Assembly (NCBI GenBank): GCA_036365145.1
Contig: JAEOAD010001942.1
Coordinates: forward strand, 868,001 to 932,000
DNA from: Orientallactaga sibirica
Taxonomy: Eukaryota > Chordata > Mammalia > Rodentia > Dipodidae
Direction: 5' to 3'
Length of the DNA: 64,000 nucleotides
Shown here: positions 32,269-43,573 of the stretch, piece after piece
How the letters are laid out: each line of letters opens with the position of its first letter
Numbering within the stretch: position 1 is the first letter of the stretch
Made by a program: the position numbers and the translations under genes
Notes under the pieces: model-generated
What the model was told of the DNA's origin: nothing
What the model saw: the letters and a program-made list of their open reading frames with translations, nothing else
Databases searched by the model: none

Positions 32269-32874
32269 ACAAAGGAGTCTTGGACATATGTTTGTAGTAA
32301 TCACACATTGCTCTGGCAATGTTCCAGTCTGTTCTCAGAACCCCTCACTGGGAGGCTGAGTAGGCAGTGCCTATGCAGAATGTGAGCTTATGTGCAGCTA
32401 GGTGCCCTGTTAGTAGAGTTCCCTCTACAGAAGAAACTATGGTGTGCCTCAGTCCTGGGAAACACTGGTTATCTGCATATCCAGTGTGGATGTGTGAGTT
32501 CTCCCAGGCTTTGCTCTTCTTCTGACACCAACGTTCCGGTCTGACAGCAGACAATCCGGCTCATCTGAGAGCTGTTCTAGCCAGGCACTCTACCACTGGC
32601 CCTAGCCTCTGCACTGAGAATGCACTGAGAACTGTTCTAAAGGCCTCACCTGGATGCTCTCAGTGAGGAAGGGGCAGCAGAACAGTGTGCAGGTGACCTT
32701 TAATTCACCAGCACTCACCACTGGAACCACATAGGTGTTTTGAGGCTAAGAGCTGGAGATGCTTTAGGATTCCATCGAAGATGTATCTTCACATTGTTTC
32801 TCAGGTGTTTTCTCTGTGAAATAGGTTCTATCCTCAAATGTCTCAATTTTGTTTAAAAATTATGGGTTTTTAAA
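32269..32874. other. Unique sequence
   Basis: About 600 bp; a possible minus-strand ID relic at about 32,575-32,610 ('tagccaggcactctaccactgg'). No gene recognised. Confidence 0.45.
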
Positions 32875-33034
32875 TTTTTAATTTTTATCTATTTGTTTTT
32901 GATGTAGGGTCTCAATGTAGTCCAGGTTGAACTCAAACTTACTCTGTAGCCCAGGCTGGCCTCATAATCCATGATTCTCTTACCGCAGCCTCCTAAATGC
33001 TAGAATTACAAGCATGAGCCAACACATCGGGCTT
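32875..33034 (-). mobile_element. Diverged B1-like SINE
   Basis: Body from 'tagggtctcaatgtagtcc' to 'gccaacacatcgggctt'. Confidence 0.75.
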
Positions 33035-33063
33035 TACTTTTTCTATATTTTATTTTATTTTGT

Positions 33064-33257
33064 CTTTTAAAAATATTTATTTATTTGAGAGAAAGAGAGA
33101 GAAAGAATGGACATGCCAGGGCCTCTAGCCACTGCAAATGAATTCCAGACGCATGCACCCCTTGTGCATGTGGCTTGTGTGGGTCCTGAAGAGTCGAACC
33201 GAGATCCTTTGGCTTTGCAGGCAAACGCTTTAACTGCTAAGCCATCTCTCCAGCTCC
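33064..33257 (-). mobile_element. tRNA-SINE with 17-bp TSD
   Basis: Flanked by attttattttattttgt (33,047-33,063; 33,258-33,274), a TTTTA-rich target typical of L1 endonuclease. Confidence 0.95.
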
Positions 33258-33274
33258 ATTTTATTTTATTTTGT

Positions 33275-33506
33275 AAAGATAGGGGTCTCAAGTAGCCTGG
33301 TGAAGTGAGTGTTTTGGCTCGTGAAATATCTCCTCAGTCCTGACCTGAATTTGGTTGGCCTGCTTCTACCTTCAGTGTGCTGAGATCATAAGCAAGCACC
33401 ATCATGCCCAGTTCACTGGTGCTGGGGATAAAACCCAAAGGCTGCCGTCTGCTAGACAAGCACTCTACCAACTGTGTCACAGCCCCAGCTCTGGAATTAT
33501 TTTCAT

Positions 33507-33537
<31 letters not shown>

Positions 33538-33745
33538 TTTTTGGTTTTTCGAGGTAGGGTTTCACTCTGGCCCAGGCTGCCTGGAATTAACTATGTAGTC
33601 TCAGGGTAGCCTCAAACTCATGGTGATCCTCCTACCTCTGCCTCCTGAGTGCTGGGATTAAAGGCATGCACCACCACACCCAGCTTGCAGGGCCTTTTAC
33701 ATACTAAGCATACCCTCTATCACTGAGCTATACTCCTAGTTTATT
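33275..33745 (-). mobile_element. B4-like SINE, B1, and ID/B4 relic
   Basis: B4 33,275-33,495; B1 33,500-33,686 with a (TTTA)n tail; ID-like end 33,687-33,745 ('ctctatcactgagctatactcc'). Confidence 0.8.
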
Positions 33746-33749
33746 ATTT

Positions 33750-33998
33750 TCTTTTTAAAAATATTCTATTTATTTATGAGAGAGAAAGGGGTGAGAGACA
33801 GAGAGAGAGAGAAAGAGAGAGAGAGAGAAAGAGAGAGAGAGTTGAAAAAGAATGGGTGCACCAGGACCTCTAGCCACTATACATAAACTCCAGATGCATG
33901 CACCACCTTGTGCATCTGGCTTTACGTGGGACTCAAACTTGGGTCCTTAAGACTTTGCAGACAAGTGCCTTAACTGCTGAGCCATCTTTCCATCCCCA
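33750..33998 (-). mobile_element. tRNA-SINE with long (GA)n
   Basis: The purine block is about 80 bp here; head end 'gagccatctttccatcccc'. Confidence 0.9.
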
Positions 33999-34230
33999 AA
34001 TGTCAATTTACCAGCTTATCTCTGCTTTTGGTTAAGTAGCCTTGTAGATAGAACACAAACTTTGGAGAGAAAAAAAAATCATGCATCCACTTAACCAGGA
34101 AACCCAAGTATTGCAGAAAATGGCTTCCAAACAAAAGTACACATTTCTGCTAAAAGCACTGGCTGTTAAAAGCGCCAGAGCTGCCCACAGTATGTGACCT
34201 TCAGCAGCATGCCTAGTAAGTGACTTGGTG

Positions 34231-34578
34231 GCTGTGATGGCTAACCTTGATGGGATTTAGAATCAAAAGGGAAACCCACCTCTGGGTGTTTCCATGAGTT
34301 TGTTTCCAGAACAGTTTAACACAGTAGGGCAAACCCACCCTGAGTGTGGGTGGCAGCATTGCATGGGCTGGGGTCCCAGGCTGAAAGAAAAGGAGAAAGC
34401 AAGCTAAGCAATAGTGTTCTCTCTCTCTCTCTGTTCCCAGGGGGGACACAGTGTGACCTGCCATCTCAGGCTCCCGCTGCTGCATCTTCCCATCATGACG
34501 GACAATCTTCAATCTGTGAGCCAAGACAAACCCTTCCTTCCCTGAGTTGCTTCTGACAGGTGTTTGGTCATAGGTGTT
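34231..34578 (+). mobile_element. ERVL/MaLR-type LTR relic
   Basis: 'ctgtgatggctaaccttgatg' start, 'ctgggtgtttccatgag', 'gctgaaagaaaaggagaaagcaagc' (two halves), 'tgtgagccaagacaaacccttcc' near the 3' end. The internal order fits a rodent ERVL-class LTR. Name not certain. Confidence 0.6.
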
Positions 34579-35245
34579 CAGGTGAGTTTCAATGCACGTC
34601 CCCCCTATGAGCAGGGAATCATTGTGGCTGACCCACATGGGATGGGACTTCTATTCTCTGAACTATTTTCACCAGATTGTTCAGTGTCTTTCCAGACATG
34701 CACACACCAGGAGAGTGGGGGTGGGGAGGGGTTATCTTCTGAGTCATGTGAGAATGGGAGGGAAGTGTGGCAGTCTGTCACAAACCATCTTTTCCCTCTT
34801 ACTGTAAAGTAATAAAAACAAATAGCATCCTAACCTCTCTGCTGGGGAGTGGGGCTGCTGTTTACAGGTAAACAGAGACCTGCTGCCTGTTAGTATCCCC
34901 GTAACAAAATTCAGTCAGAAGATTGAAAACACAATTATGTTTACAGATCAGCAGCGACTTGCCAATGTCATGTTGGCTGCTGAAGGCCAAGGTCATGTTT
35001 ACTGCAAGCAGAGGTTCCTGGAGCTGTGAGGTGAGGTGAGGTGAGGTGAGGCGGGGGACTGCTGGGGAGGGATTTGGGGGAGGCAGAGGGTTGCAGCAGC
35101 TGTGAATCTGCAGCCACTGGAAGTGGATAGACTCTAAACTCAAAGCACATGGTGTAGGATCACAAAAGCATAGCCCAGACACCATTGTGTGCTACATCTT
35201 TGCAGTAGCACTATGGCCTCTGAATGGACAGGTTGGCCCAAAGAC
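34579..35245. other. Unique sequence with (GGTGA)n
   Basis: Short (GTGAG)n run at about 35,028-35,050. No coding evidence. Confidence 0.5.
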
Positions 35246-35250
35246 CTGGC

Positions 35251-35295
35251 TCTTTTTTTCCTTTTTCTTTTTCTTTTTCTTCTTTTTCTCTTCTC

Positions 35296-35362
<67 letters not shown>

Positions 35363-35570
35363 TCGTACAGTGTCTCACATATCCCAAGCTGGACTCCAAA
35401 TTGCTATGTAGCTGAGGATGACCTTGGACTTTTGATTCTCCTATCACTACCTCCCAAGTACTAGGATGACAAGTGTGTATCACCTCACTTGGCTAATGCA
35501 GTGCCTAGGGTTAGAACCCAGGGTTTTATGAATGTTAGGTAAGCACTCTGTTAACAGATCCATCCCTGGC
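35251..35570 (-). mobile_element. B4-like SINE preceded by (TTTC)n
   Basis: (TTTC)n at 35,297-35,364 then 'cagtgtctcacatatcccaagc' through the ID-type part ending 'agatccatccctggc'. Confidence 0.75.
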
Positions 35571-35710
35571 TCCTGGCTCTGACTTTCCCAACCCCCAAAT
35601 GCTTTGCTTTTGGCTAAGGAAGAAGACTCATTCCACAAATAGATCACAAGTCCCATAAGAAGAGTGCCCTTCTTAGAGTATATGTTACTGGGATTATTGT
35701 AAAATAAAAG

Positions 35711-35862
35711 CCCTCAACTGGTGGCACTGGTTTTTAATCCCAGGGAGGTAGAGGTAGGAGCGCCACTGTGTGTTCAAGGCCAGTCTGGGAGTGAATTCCA
35801 GGTCAGCCTGGGTTACAGTGAGACCGTACCTCAAAAAAAAAAAAAATAACAAACACAAAAAA
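35711..35862 (+). mobile_element. B1-like SINE, diverged
   Basis: Small internal deletions; ends 'gagaccgtacctc' plus poly(A). Confidence 0.82.
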
Positions 35863-35984
35863 TTACACAAAAAAACCAAAAGAGCCCTCTCCCTTGAGGA
35901 CAGGACAGGTACTGTCCATGGTGAGTCAGTCCCTTGAAAGCAGAATGACATGAGGGTTACAAGGGCTCACTGTGATGAGACTTG

Positions 35985-36160
35985 AGACCATTCTGGCTCT
36001 GCCATGTCTTTTCAGCATGACATTGAACAATTAGTTAAGCTCTCATAGCTTCAGTTTCATCATCTACAAAATAGGAAAGAAATTACTCATCTCTTAGGAT
36101 TAGCAGATGAGTTAATTCATGAGAAAAAAAAATACATGGCAAGTTGTTTCCCACAATTAA
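35985..36160 (+). mobile_element. MIR
   Basis: 'ttagttaagctctcatagcttcagtttcatcatctac' (read in parts) is the MIR core and 3' pattern. Confidence 0.7.
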
Positions 36161-37053
36161 CAGAGCGCATACATGGAGGCCGAGGTATTGTAGGGACATT
36201 TTGAGAAAGGACTTGCCTCCAAGAGAATTAGGTATGAACCGGCGACTTGTAGGGAGTTATAAGAGCTCAGGAAAACAGCACAGATGCTCTTTGCTGTGAT
36301 TTCTCTGCCTGGAGAAAACGTCATCACGGAAGTGAAGAGGTCGGTGGATGTTACTTCCTGGTTTGCCTGAGACCTTGCAGTTTAATTCCACTGATCCCAG
36401 GGGAATGTTCCTGGCACATGCTGGCTTGCCACCCTATAGGCCAAAAAGAACTTGGGTTGGAGAGTAATTACAAGCGAAGAGTCTTTCTGGAGTGTTTGCT
36501 TCTGGACTGTTCTACAACTCAGACTTCTGGTGGAAGAGGCCTAACAAGGGCTACAGTCTTTCACTTCATCCTTGTTAATGGCTTTAATTAAAGCCGGGAT
36601 TCTCTGGCAGGGCAACTTCCACCCAGCATGCTGAGCAAATCCCCTCCCCACTGGGCCCAGTCATTAGGTAGATTTGTATGGGCGGCAGGGACTCAGCTTT
36701 CCAGGCAGAACATGTGCAGAATGTTCAGGTGATGTGGCCAACCATCTATGAGTGCCCAGTGGGCCTCTGGGGCAGACCCTCCCTGATAAAGCTGAGTTTT
36801 TCCCTCCCCCGCACCTGAATAGTTGCCAGCAGTCACAGCCCACTGTGGCTCACATTGGACCCAGGCCCTGTGTCCAGAAACGACTGAAATTGAGTCCAAT
36901 GAACTAGCCTGGTGCATCCAGACCAAGGGCTCCAGTTTATGATTTCTTTCTGTTGCCATATTTGGAGTAGCACACAGCCTGTCCTGACCTGTAGGAGCTA
37001 TGGACAAACGCCCTTAGCACCTTTTTAAAAATGGACACCTTCCTTAATTGTAG
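36161..37053. other. Unique sequence
   Basis: About 880 bp with no repeat recognised. Contains 'atggctttaattaaagcc' near 36,580, a palindromic TAATTA-type word. A 104-codon minus-strand frame at 36,693-37,007 has no family likeness. Confidence 0.45.
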
Positions 37054-37131
37054 TCTCAGGGTGGCCTCCAATTCATGGTGATCCTCCTACCTCTCTGCTG
37101 GCATTAAAGGCATGTACCACCACAACCAGCT
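37054..37131 (-). mobile_element. Tail-less partial B1 between direct repeats
   Basis: Only the 5' part of B1, with no poly(A), bordered by ttccttaattgtag at 37,040-37,053 and 37,132-37,145. The last bases (tgtag) also occur in B1 at the truncation point. Confidence 0.75.
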
Positions 37132-37145
37132 TTCCTTAATTGTAG

Positions 37146-37902
37146 ACAATATCCCATGGCACTTCCCTCCATCTCCCCACTTTCCTCTTTGAAACTCCAC
37201 TCTCTATCATATCCCTTCCCCCTCTCAATCAGGCTCTCTTTTAATTTTGATGGCATCATCTTCAGGCACTGTGAAGTCATGGATATCCAGGCCATTTTGT
37301 GTCTGGAGGAGCATATTGTAAGCAGTCCTACCCTTCCTTTGGCTCTTACATTCTTTCTGCCACATCTTTCACAATGGACCCTGAGCCTTGGAAGGTGGGT
37401 TTGAGATGTATCAGTGCTGAGCACTCCTCTGTCCCCTCTTCTCAGCACCATGGTACCTTCTGAGTTATCCCAAGGTCACCACCATCAGAAAAGAGAAGCT
37501 TCTCTAACCAAAAGTGAGAGTAGCATTAATATATGAGTGTGGACATTAAGAGAAGTACTTACTGGGCAGTTTGGTGAGCATAGTATATATATATTTAGCC
37601 ATATCCCAGCAGATGTTACACCCTTAGGGCTCATGACTGCCCCTGTTGTAGGTTTTCAGTATCAGGAATGTATTCCCTCCCATGGAGTGGGCCTCCAGTC
37701 CAATAGAATGGGCCTTTAATCCCAGCACCTGGGAGGCAGAGTAGGAGGATCACCAATTACCCTGAGAAGTTAATTTCAGGTCAGCCTTTCCCCTCGAAAA
37801 ACAAAAACAAACAAACAAACAAAAACAATTAGAGAATGTTTGGTTTCCCCTAAAACAGACATGCCACTATTGTACCAGTTGGCTCATTTGCCCTTAGCAT
37901 CT
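37146..37902 (-). mobile_element. Rodent L1 3' UTR fragment
   Basis: 'aactccactctctatcatatccc', 'tcatggatatccaggcc' and 'agaagcttctctaacc' match the young L1 3' UTR. A partial plus-strand B1 interrupts it at about 37,705-37,827. Confidence 0.88.
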
Positions 37903-38082
37903 ATTTTTTTTTTTAATTTGTTTTGTTTTGTTTTGTTTTGCTTTTCAAGGCAGGGTTTTGCTCTCGCCCAGGCTGACCTGGAATTTACCATGTAGTCTCA
38001 GGGTGCCCTCGAACTCATGGTGATTCTCCAACCTCTGCCTCCAGAGTGCTGGGATTAAAGGTGTGTGCCACCACGCCCGGCT
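37903..38082 (-). mobile_element. B1-like SINE with TSD
   Basis: gcccttagcatct on both sides (37,890 and about 38,083); (TTTTG)n tail. Confidence 0.94.
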
Positions 38083-38095
38083 TGCCCTTAGCATC

Positions 38096-38404
38096 TTAAT
38101 GGTCCTTCCACCAACCTCCAGGCAGGAATGAAGAATTGTGATTCATATCAAGACTTGGAGACACTCAATATACTTATTTATATTAGTTTTATCATTTTGA
38201 TAAAAATATCTAAGAGAAAAGCTAAAGGAGGAAAGAATGATTTGGCTTACAGTTTCAGAGGGTTCAGTGCATGGTTGCATGGTTGCTTGGCCCCATGAGC
38301 TGGCCTTGAACTTACTATGTAACTGAGCATGACTTTAAATTCCTGATTCTCCCACCTTACACTTCCAAGTATGGGAATTACAGGTTTGTACCACCACACC
38401 CAGC
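38096..38404 (-). mobile_element. Possible MaLR end and B4 relic
   Basis: 'ggaggaaagaatgatttggc' and 'cagtttcagagggttcagtg' at about 38,225-38,270 recall a MaLR 3' end on the minus strand. 38,300-38,404 is a B1/B4-type relic. Confidence 0.45.
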
Positions 38405-38740
38405 TTATAGATTATTTTCACTGGTATGTAATTCACTCCTTTGCAATGTAAAGTTCAATGATTTTCAGTAAATTTCCAAGGTTTTGCAACTGCCACCACT
38501 ACCTAATTTCCATCAACCCCCAAAAGCCCCAACCCGTTAGCAGCACACCTTCCCCCAACAATCTATGGTAATCATTAATCAATCCACTTTCTGTCCCTAC
38601 CGATTTGCCTGCGATGGACATCTCATATAAAGAGATACATAAATACATTGTCTTTAGTGACTGGCTTCTTTCACTTAGCATTATGTCTTCAAGGTTCACC
38701 TTGCCCTAGCAAGGACCAATTCTTTAAAAACCATGAAATA
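38405..38740 (-). mobile_element. Ancient L1 (L1M-type) 3' end
   Basis: 'gcaactgccaccactacc', 'actttctgtccctaccgatttgcc' and 'ggcttctttcacttagcat' match the mammal-wide L1M 3' UTR pattern. Confidence 0.8.
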
Positions 38741-38741
38741 T

Positions 38742-39006
38742 GGACTGGGGAGATGGATCAGCAGTTAAAAGCACTTTGCTTAAAAAGCCTGTCCACTGAG
38801 TTCAGTGCCGCCCAGGGCGTCCAACAATGGGAGATGGAGCCAGGAGTATATGAAATCCGTGGGCCAGCTAGTTTGGTGTTTGTTTGCAGAGCAAAAAACT
38901 TTGAAAGATGATGGAAGAGCACAAACACTTCAAGGTTGTCCCCTGACCTCCACATGACTGCCAGTCCAAGCACACACGTGCACGCACACATACACACACA
39001 CATGCA
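38742..39006 (+). mobile_element. B3-like SINE
   Basis: tRNA head 'tggactggggagatggatc', body with 'cccctgacctccacatg' and a CA-rich tail. Confidence 0.65.
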
Positions 39007-39020
39007 TGTAAATAATTTTT

Positions 39021-39174
39021 TTTTTTTTTTTTGGTTTTGCAAGGTATGGTCTCACTCTGGTCCAGGCTGACCTGGAATTAACTATGTAGTCTCAGGGTGG
39101 CCTCGAACTCTTGGCGATCCTCCTACCTCTGCCTCCCGAGTGCTGGGATTACAGGTGTGCACCACCACGCCCCG
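39021..39174 (-). mobile_element. B1-like SINE with TSD
   Basis: gtaaataatttttt at 39,007-39,020 and 39,175-39,188. Confidence 0.95.
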
Positions 39175-39211
39175 CGTAAATAATTTTTTAAAACATGAAA
39201 TAATAGCCTAG

Positions 39212-39300
39212 TGGTTGGAGATTTAGCTTAGTTGAAGAGCACTTGCCTAGCAAGCACAAGGCCCTGGGTTCTGTCCTCAGCGTGGCAGAGGTGGGAGTGG
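39212..39300 (+). mobile_element. ID element
   Basis: 'ggagatttagcttagttgaagagcacttgcc' (two parts) and 'gcaaggccctgggttc'-like B box; a tRNA-Ala-derived ID SINE. Confidence 0.8.
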
Positions 39301-39372
39301 GAAGAAGCAGGAAGCAGAACATTGAAATAACATTCTATTGTGTTTGCTCATTTAAAAATTAATGAACTGTTG

Positions 39373-39728
39373 TTTTTGTTTTTGTTTTTTGAGGTAGGGT
39401 CTCTCTCTCTAGCCCAGGCTGACCTGGAACTCATTATGTAGTCTCAGGCTTGCTTCAAACTCACAGCAATCCTTCTACCTCTGCCTCCCGAATGCTGGGA
39501 TTAAAGATGTGTGCCATGGGGCTGGAGAGGTGGCTTAACAGTTAAGGTGCTTGCCTGCAAAGCTTAAGGACCCAGGTTTAATTTCCCACAACCCACACGC
39601 ACATGGTGATGCATGCATCTGGAGTTCATGTGCAGTGGCTAGAAGCCCTGGTGTAACCCTCTCTCTCTCACAAATAAATAAAGATTTAAAAATTGAAAAA
39701 AAAAAAAGATATGTGCTACCACACCCTG
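39373..39728 (-). mobile_element. B1-like SINE split by a tRNA-SINE
   Basis: The B1 is interrupted at 39,519-39,705 by a plus-strand tRNA-SINE with duplicates agatgtgtgcca / agatatgtgcta. Confidence 0.9.
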
Positions 39729-39737
39729 ACCTTTTGC

Positions 39738-40183
39738 TTTTTGTAAAAATGTTATTTACTGAGAAAGAGAGAGAGAGAGAGAAGAGAGGCAGAGAAGAGA
39801 GAATGGGCACGCCAGGGCCTCTAACTATTGCAGGCAAACTTCAAATGAGTGCATCACCTTGTGCATCTTGTGCATTGATGTGGGTACTGGGGAATTGAAC
39901 ATGGGTCCTTTGGCTTTGCAGGCAAGAACCTTAACCATTAAGCCATCTCTCTAGCCCTTTTTTTTTTTTGTCTTTTAAAAAAAGATTTTATATTTATATA
40001 TTTATTAGAGACAGAGAGAGGGAAAGAGAGAGAGGGAGAATGGGCACACCAGGGCCTCTAGCCACTGCAAACAAACTCCAGCCACTTGAGCTCCCTGGCT
40101 TATGTGGGACCTGGAGAATCGAACCAGGGTCCTTAGGCTTCGCAAGCATGTGCCTTAACCGCTAAGCCATCTCTCCAGCCCCC
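39738..40183 (-). mobile_element. Two tandem tRNA-SINEs
   Basis: 39,738-39,957 and 39,958-40,183, same orientation, each with its own tail. The first has 'ccttgtgcatcttgtgcat' duplicated. Confidence 0.9.
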
Positions 40184-40191
40184 GCCCCCCC

Positions 40192-40461
40192 CCTTTTTTT
40201 GTCTTGTTGAGGTAGGATCTCACTCTAGCCCAGGCTGACCTGCAACTCATTCTGTAGTTCCAGGTTGGCCTTGCACTGATTCTCCAATCTTTGCCTCCAA
40301 GGTGCTAGGATTAAAGGCATGTGCCACCATGTCCGGCTTTTTTTTGTCTGTTTGTTTTTTTGGAGGAAGGGTCTCACTTTAGCCTAGCTAGCCTTGAACT
40401 CACAGTCATCCTCCTACCTCAGCCTCCAAGATTATAGTCATGTGCCACCATACCCAGCTTC
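40192..40461 (-). mobile_element. Two B1-like SINEs
   Basis: 40,192-40,339 and a shorter one 40,340-40,461. Confidence 0.85.
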
Positions 40462-40551
40462 CTAATGAGCTTTGGAGTTTGCTTCTGCTTTTGAGTTGTA
40501 GTGAATAATGGTGCTATGAGCATTTTTACACCAGTTCTCATTGGAGGCAGG

Positions 40552-40902
40552 TGTGGTGGTGTGACTCACGTGTCCCCCATAACCTCGTGGGTTCAGAAGG
40601 CGAGGTCCCTAGCTGGTGGCAATTTGGAAGTTGGAACCTCCTGGAGGTGATGTATTGTTGGGGGCGGGCTTATGGGTGTTATAGTCAGCTTCCGCTCGCC
40701 AGTGTTTGGCACACTCCCCTGCTGCTGTTGTCCATCTGCTGCTGACCAGGAAGTGATGCCTCGTTTCAGCTCATGCCATGTTTTCCCCAGACACCACGGA
40801 GCTTTCCCTGGAGTCTTTACATCAAAATAAACCCTTTCCTTCCATCAGCTGCTTTTGGTTGAGAGCTTTCTTTTTGTCAGCAATGAGAAGGTAACTATAA
40901 CA
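40552..40902 (+). mobile_element. MaLR-type LTR, plus strand
   Basis: Starts TGTGGTGGTGTGACTCACG, ends ...ACTATAACA; carries 'ggaggtgatgtattgttgg' and an AATAAA at about 40,834. Same family as the LTR at 29,924-30,268. Confidence 0.85.
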
Positions 40903-40963
40903 ACACATCTTCAGTGCCTTTGATGTACCAGTAGAAGTGCGGGCCCTAGGATAACTGTAAATA

Positions 40964-41129
40964 TTTGTTGTTGTTGTTGTTGTTTTGTTTTTCAAGGTAG
41001 GGTCTCACTCTAGCTCCGGCTGACCTGGACTTCACTATGGAGTCTCAGGGTGGCCTCGAACTCAAGGCGATTCTCCTACCTCTGCCTCCTGAGTGCTGGG
41101 ATTAAAGGCATGTGCCACCACACCCGGTT
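40964..41129 (-). mobile_element. B1-like SINE with TSD
   Basis: gataactgtaaat flanks it (about 40,951 and 41,132); (GTT)n tail. Confidence 0.93.
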
Positions 41130-41358
41130 AAGATAACTGTAAATTTAACATTTTGAGGAAATGCCAGATGGTTGTACCATCTGGTATTTCCACCCAGACA
41201 AGACAGGGATTCCTAGTTTTGTGTATATTGGTCAACAGTTAGCTTTTTCAGACTTATGGATTTGAGAATATAGGATTGGGGTAGCGTCTCATGGTTGTTT
41301 TAATTTGTTTGCATTTCTTTAATGTCAAATGGTTAAGTAGCTTCTCTTTTACCTTTAA

Positions 41359-41385
41359 TATTTATTTATTTATTTATTTTCAAGC

Positions 41386-41417
<32 letters not shown>

Positions 41418-41571
41418 AATGGGCATGCCAGGGCCTCTAGCCACTGCAAATTAATTCTAGATGCATGCGCCACTTTATACAACTGGATTTACGTGGGCAC
41501 TGGGGAATTAAACCTGGGTCCTTAAGCTTTGCAGGCAATCACCTTAACCATTGAGCCATCTCTCCAGCCCC
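41359..41571 (-). mobile_element. tRNA-SINE
   Basis: Complete, inside the L1M. Confidence 0.93.
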
Positions 41572-41644
41572 AAAAGCTTCTTTATTTTTCATCTGTATAT
41601 TTTCTTTAATGGAGCATCTGTTCAAAGGTCTGTCTCATTTTTAG

Positions 41645-41861
41645 TTTTTTAATATTTTTTTAAAACTATGTTATTTATTTATTTTTGAGAGAAAGAGGTA
41701 GAGAGAGAGAGAATGGGCACACCAGGGCCTCCAGCCACTGTAAATGAACTCCAGATGCATTGCCCCCTTGTGCACCTGGCTTACGTGGGTCCTGGAGAAT
41801 CAAACCAGGATCCTTTGGCTTTGCAGGTAAATGCCTTAACTGCTAAACCATGTCTCTAGCC
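41645..41861 (-). mobile_element. tRNA-SINE with TSD
   Basis: Flanked by ctgtctcattttt. Confidence 0.93.
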
Positions 41862-42050
41862 CTGTCTCATTTTTTTTAGAACATATTAATTAAACAAAGT
41901 CAGGGGTTTCATTATGACATTTCCATATAGGCATATGATGTGCTCTGATCATACCAACCCTTTCTGTTATCCTCTCTTATCACCCTCCTCCAGCTTGTTT
42001 TCAGTTAGAGTCTTTGTTTTCATATAGTTGTTTTTAAGCATTGAAGAGCT

Positions 42051-42446
42051 GCCAGGCATGGTGGCGCACACTTTTAATCCCAGCACTCAGGGGTCAGAGG
42101 TAGGAGGATTGCTGTGAGTTCAAAGCCGCCCTGAGACTGCATAATGAATTCCAGGTCAACCTGGAGTAGAGTGAGACCCTACCTCGAAAAAGAAAAAAAA
42201 AGAGGTGAAGAGAGCCTGGAGAGATGGCTTAGCGGTTAAGGTGCTTGCCTGCAAAGCCTAAAAACACATGTTTAAATATCCAGGTCCTATGTAGCCAGAC
42301 ACACAGTAGAGATGAAAGTGTGCAATGTCTCTCATGCACACAGGGGCACAGACATCTGGAATTTGTTCCCAGTGGCTGAAAGGCCCTGGTGTGCCCATTT
42401 TCTCTCTCTCTCTGTCTCTCAAAATAAAATAAAATATAATATAATA
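42051..42446 (+). mobile_element. B1 followed by a long-type tRNA-SINE
   Basis: B1 42,051-42,205 and tRNA-SINE 42,209-42,446, both plus. aagcattgaagagct to the left and aagcattaaagagtt to the right suggest one outer target. The tRNA-SINE has the ~35-bp extra block ('gtgtgcaatgtctctcatgc'). Confidence 0.88.
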
Positions 42447-42642
42447 AAGCATTAAAGAGTTATTTGTATTGCTAATCATAAATATTATACATTAACAATA
42501 TGATAATCATAAAAATTAGAAACAATCAGGCAGAAGAGAAAAATGAGAGAGGGTGTGAGGTGTAACCTGCAGTGCTAGAATCCTGAGGTCTGCTTTTGGC
42601 TTTGCTCTTCAGTGGTGGTGTGTGCTCCCTGGGTCTCAGTGT

Positions 42643-42834
42643 CTCTTCCCTCCCTCCCTCCCTCCCTCCCTCCCTCCCTCCCTCCCTCCCTCCCTTCCTT
42701 CCTTCCCTGCCTGCTCTCCCTCCAAGGTCTCATGTAGCCCAGACTGGTCTCAAACTCAAACCTGAACTTCTGATCCTCCTGCCTCCATCTCCCAAGTGCT
42801 GGGATTATAGGTGTGAGCCATCACACCTAGCCTG
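42643..42834 (-). mobile_element. (CTCC)n and B4/B1 relic
   Basis: About 16 CTCC units (42,645-42,695) then 'aggtctcatgtagcccagac' to 'gccatcacacctagcc'. Confidence 0.8.
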
Positions 42835-42932
42835 AGTCTATTTCTGTCTGGAAAATGGAGATTATATAATAATAGCTGTCTTTGAGAGCATCTATAGAGG
42901 ATAAATGAAGTAATGGGCAAAAAAGCCTGCTA
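42835..42932 (+). mobile_element. MIR fragment
   Basis: 'ggaaaatggagattatataataatag' (in parts) and 'ggataaatgaagtaatg' fit the MIR 3' half. Confidence 0.65.
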
Positions 42933-42935
42933 CTG

Positions 42936-43233
42936 CCGGGCGTGGTGGCGCACTCCTTTAATCTCAGCGCTTGGGAAGCAGAGGTAGGAGGATTGCTGTG
43001 AGTTCCAGGCCACCCTGAGACTACATAGTGAATTCCAGATCAGCCTGAACTAGAGTGAGACCCTACCTTTAAAAAAAAAAAAAGATTACTACTTAATAAA
43101 GAATCAGTAATAATAGATAAATTGGGTGACTATGCTTGTAATCACAGTATTTAGGGCCCTGAGTCAGAAGGATTAAGAGTTTGAAGCCAGCCTGGCTACA
43201 TAGTGATAACATGTATCCAAAAAGCAAAACAAA
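42936..43233 (+). mobile_element. B1-like SINE and older B1 relic
   Basis: A good copy 42,936-43,084 and a relic 43,122-43,233 ('gcttgtaatcacagtatttag'). Confidence 0.82.
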
Positions 43234-43359
43234 TAGTCAAAATTGACTCCATTTTATTTGGGCATGCTTGGAGGAACCAGTATGCAAAATGAGGGTTCTG
43301 GTTTCAGACCTAGTGCCTTCTTCTTGCTTCTCCCACTAGAGGGCAGCATTCAAAGCCTG

Positions 43360-43525
43360 ACAGACCCGAGTGCCAATTTTACCTTAGTTGTTAGCTAGCT
43401 TTGCAGCATTAGGAAGATGACCTCACCTCTCTGAACCTCAGGGTATCTTCTGTGAATTAAGGTAGAACAAATGAAGGAATGTAAAAGAAGAGTCTAACCT
43501 TGTCTTCAGAACACAGTAGACTTTT
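43360..43525 (+). mobile_element. MIR
   Basis: 'gatgacctcacctctctgaacctcagggtatcttctgtg' (read in parts) is the MIR core. Confidence 0.75.
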
Positions 43526-43573
43526 AATTTTATCAACATCTTTATTTACTTACACCTCCCCAGCCCATTTTAT

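Larger units (their letters stand above)
40462..42048 (-). mobile_element. Ancient L1 (L1M-type), dissected
   Basis: Pieces 40,462-40,551, 40,903-40,962, 41,130-41,358, 41,572-41,644 and 41,863-42,048 follow the L1M ORF2/3' order ('gtgaataatggtgctatgag', 'aacattttgaggaaatgcc', 'atggttgttttaatttg', 'catctgtatattttcttt'). Confidence 0.78.

Noticed and set aside
34862..35185. 107-codon minus-strand frame
   Set aside because: Includes the (GTGAG)n repeat; no family likeness.
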